Shown: positions 7,283-8,428 of the stretch, one piece after another
How positions within the stretch are numbered: the first letter of the stretch is position 1
Layout of the letters: each line of letters opens with the position of its first letter
Assembly (NCBI GenBank): GCA_018262385.1
Contig: JAGSPQ010000096.1
Location: forward strand, 1 to 8,428
Source: Myxococcaceae bacterium
GTDB taxonomy: Bacteria > Myxococcota > Myxococcia > Myxococcales > Myxococcaceae
Reading direction: 5' to 3'
DNA length: 8,428 nucleotides
Made by a program: the position numbers and the translations under genes
Notes under the pieces: generated by a model
Databases searched by the model: none
What the model was told of the DNA's origin: nothing
What the model saw: only the letters and a program-made list of their open reading frames with translations

Positions 7283-7301
7283 AACCGCCGGGCCGGCGGT
7301 T
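7283..7301. promoter_or_regulatory. 19-base perfect palindrome in the divergent promoter region
   Basis: AACCGCCGG at 7283-7291, a central G at 7292, then CCGGCGGTT at 7293-7301: 9-base arms with perfect two-fold symmetry. It lies 20 bases from the receiver ATG and 36-69 bases from the possible FIST starts, so it could be an operator for a dimeric regulator of one or both genes, or a hairpin in a leader RNA. The receiver has no DNA-binding domain, so the cognate regulator would lie elsewhere. Confidence 0.45.
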
Positions 7302-7370
7302 GTTTCCCGGCCCCCCTTTATTTTCGGCCGACGTCCCATGCGCGGGCTGGCGATGGTATTGCGCGAGTTG

Positions 7371-8428
7371 ATGGTCTTGCGAATCGGCACCAGCACTCGG
7401 TCGGATGCGCAGGAGGCGGCGCAGGAAGCGGTCGCCGCGGCGCTGAAGGAGTGTGCTTCGCCGGCCTTCGCGCTCGTCTTCTCCACCCTCGAGTTCGCGC
7501 CCGAGGTGATCGTCGAGACCGTCACCCAGGCGCTGGGCGCGATCCCCTGGGCAGGCTGCACCACCCCGGCGGTGCTCGTGAACGCCGGCTTGCTGCGCAG
7601 CGCCGTCGCGGTCGGGATCATCGACGCGGCCGACGTGCAGGTGGGAATCGGAGTCGGAGATCCGGCCGGCGAGGGCCCCCGGGAGGCGGGACGTGCTGCC
7701 GCGAGCGCTGCGCTGGCGTCGCTGCCGGTGCCTCCGGGCAATCGCAGCCGGGCGCTGATCCTGCTGTGCGACTCGCGCACCGGCGCGGGCGCCGACGTGG
7801 TGCGCGGCGCCGCAGGAGTGGCCGGCGCCGGAGTCGCGTGGGCCGGCGGCGGCACCGGAAGCGCCGCCGATGGGACCCTGGGTGCGCAGTTCGCCAACGG
7901 GGCGTTCTTCCGGAGCGCGGCGATCGTGATCGCGCTCGACTTCGGCGCGCGGGTCGGCGCGGGCATTCACCATGGGTGGGAACCGTTCGGCCCGCCGGCG
8001 ATGATCACCGCGGCGTCCGGCAACGTGGTCCGCCAGCTCGAGTACCAGAACGCGTTCGAGATCTACCAGGCGGTGGCGGCGGACCACGGCCAGCGGGTCA
8101 CCCCCGAGAGCTTCGCGCTCTACGCTCCCGCGCACCCGCTGGGGATCCCGCAGGCGACCGGCGAGCACCTGATTCGCGATCCGATCTCGATCGAGCCCGA
8201 CGGTGGCATTCGCTGCGTCGCCGAGATCCCCGATGGCGCGCTGGTGCGGGTGATGCGCGGGCAACCGGAGGCGCTGGTGGAGGCGGCGGGCAAGGCGGCC
8301 GCGATGGCCTGCGCCGATGCCGGCGGCCCGCTCGGCGGCGCCTTCATCTTCGACTGCGTCTCCCGCTTCTACGTCCTGGGCGAGGCGATCCAGCTCGAGC
8401 TGGAGGCGTTCCGGCGCGCGCTCGGCGA
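7371..8428 (+). CDS. FIST-domain (FIST_N plus FIST_C) sensory protein, 3' end outside window
   Basis: The frame runs open to the window end, giving 352 codons. The N-terminal half (about residues 30-190) has the alternating hydrophobic strands of FIST_N, including FALVFSTLEF, the WAGCTTPAVL turn at 60-69 and ALILLCDSRTG. GIHHGWEPFGPPAMITAASG at 198-217 marks the junction. The FIST_C half includes YQNAFEIYQ, APAHPLGIP, IPDGALVRVM and the near-terminal GAFIFDCVSRFYVLG. FIST is a predicted small-ligand sensory domain often linked to kinases or chemoreceptors; here no signalling domain is fused in the visible part, and few residues are probably missing. In-frame ATGs lie at 7338, 7353 and 7371; I prefer 7371 because it starts right at the domain, but no start has a good Shine-Dalgarno. 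Divergent from the response regulator, so a functional link is inferred. Confidence 0.85.
   Translation, partial: MVLRIGTSTRSDAQEAAQEAVAAALKECASPAFALVFSTLEFAPEVIVETVTQALGAIPWAGCTTPAVLVNAGLLRSAVAVGIIDAADVQVGIGVGDPAGEGPREAGRAAASAALASLPVPPGNRSRALILLCDSRTGAGADVVRGAAGVAGAGVAWAGGGTGSAADGTLGAQFANGAFFRSAAIVIALDFGARVGAGIHHGWEPFGPPAMITAASGNVVRQLEYQNAFEIYQAVAADHGQRVTPESFALYAPAHPLGIPQATGEHLIRDPISIEPDGGIRCVAEIPDGALVRVMRGQPEALVEAAGKAAAMACADAGGPLGGAFIFDCVSRFYVLGEAIQLELEAFRRALG

Noticed and set aside
7278..8264. Minus-strand open frame over the region of the FIST gene.
   Set aside because: It is R/G/A-rich with no domain character, while the plus strand encodes a recognisable FIST_N/FIST_C protein that continues past the window end.
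1..8428. tRNA, rRNA, CRISPR array, insertion sequence or phage attachment site.
   Set aside because: Reading both strands showed no regularly spaced direct repeats of CRISPR type, no transposase motifs and no tRNA-like cloverleaf. The only tandem repeats are the BIG2 codons.

Overview
This is a very GC-rich bacterial window with strong G/C bias at third codon positions. The best-supported content is a compact urease operon on the minus strand. The host cannot be fixed from the sequence. The GC richness, the tandem BIG2 (bacterial Ig-like) surface protein and the stand-alone receiver next to a FIST sensor protein would suit a Myxococcota-like or other large-genome soil/sediment bacterium, but this is a low-confidence inference.

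Layout. (1) 1-1188, plus strand: the 3' end of a long gene made of tandem BIG2 domains (four complete, one partial), probably a surface or secreted protein. (2) 1189-1398: a 210-base convergent intergenic region with three degenerate copies of a CTTCC-n2-GAGGTG motif and a hairpin that could terminate the urease transcript. (3) 1399-6033, minus strand: ureD - ureAB - ureC - ureF - ureG, with gaps of 14 bases or less and one GTGA stop/start overlap. (4) 6034-6138: a 105-base gap. (5) 6139-6822, minus strand: a six-helix membrane protein of unknown function. (6) 6849-7262, minus strand: a single-domain response regulator. (7) 7263-7370: a divergent promoter region with a 19-base perfect palindrome. 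(8) 7371-8428, plus strand: a FIST-domain protein that runs off the window.

How the genes work together. UreAB (fused gamma and beta subunits) and UreC (alpha subunit, every expected active-site residue present) form the nickel urease. UreD, UreF and UreG form the maturation complex that carbamylates the active-site lysine and delivers nickel. No ureE lies in the operon. Instead UreG has histidine-rich ends, so it may hold nickel itself. The small subunit, its linker and the start of UreC resemble plant ureases more than the enterobacterial three-subunit type, as far as comparison from memory allows. The receiver, the membrane protein and the divergent FIST protein look like a small sensory module just upstream of the urease genes. 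Whether they control urease is not shown by the sequence.
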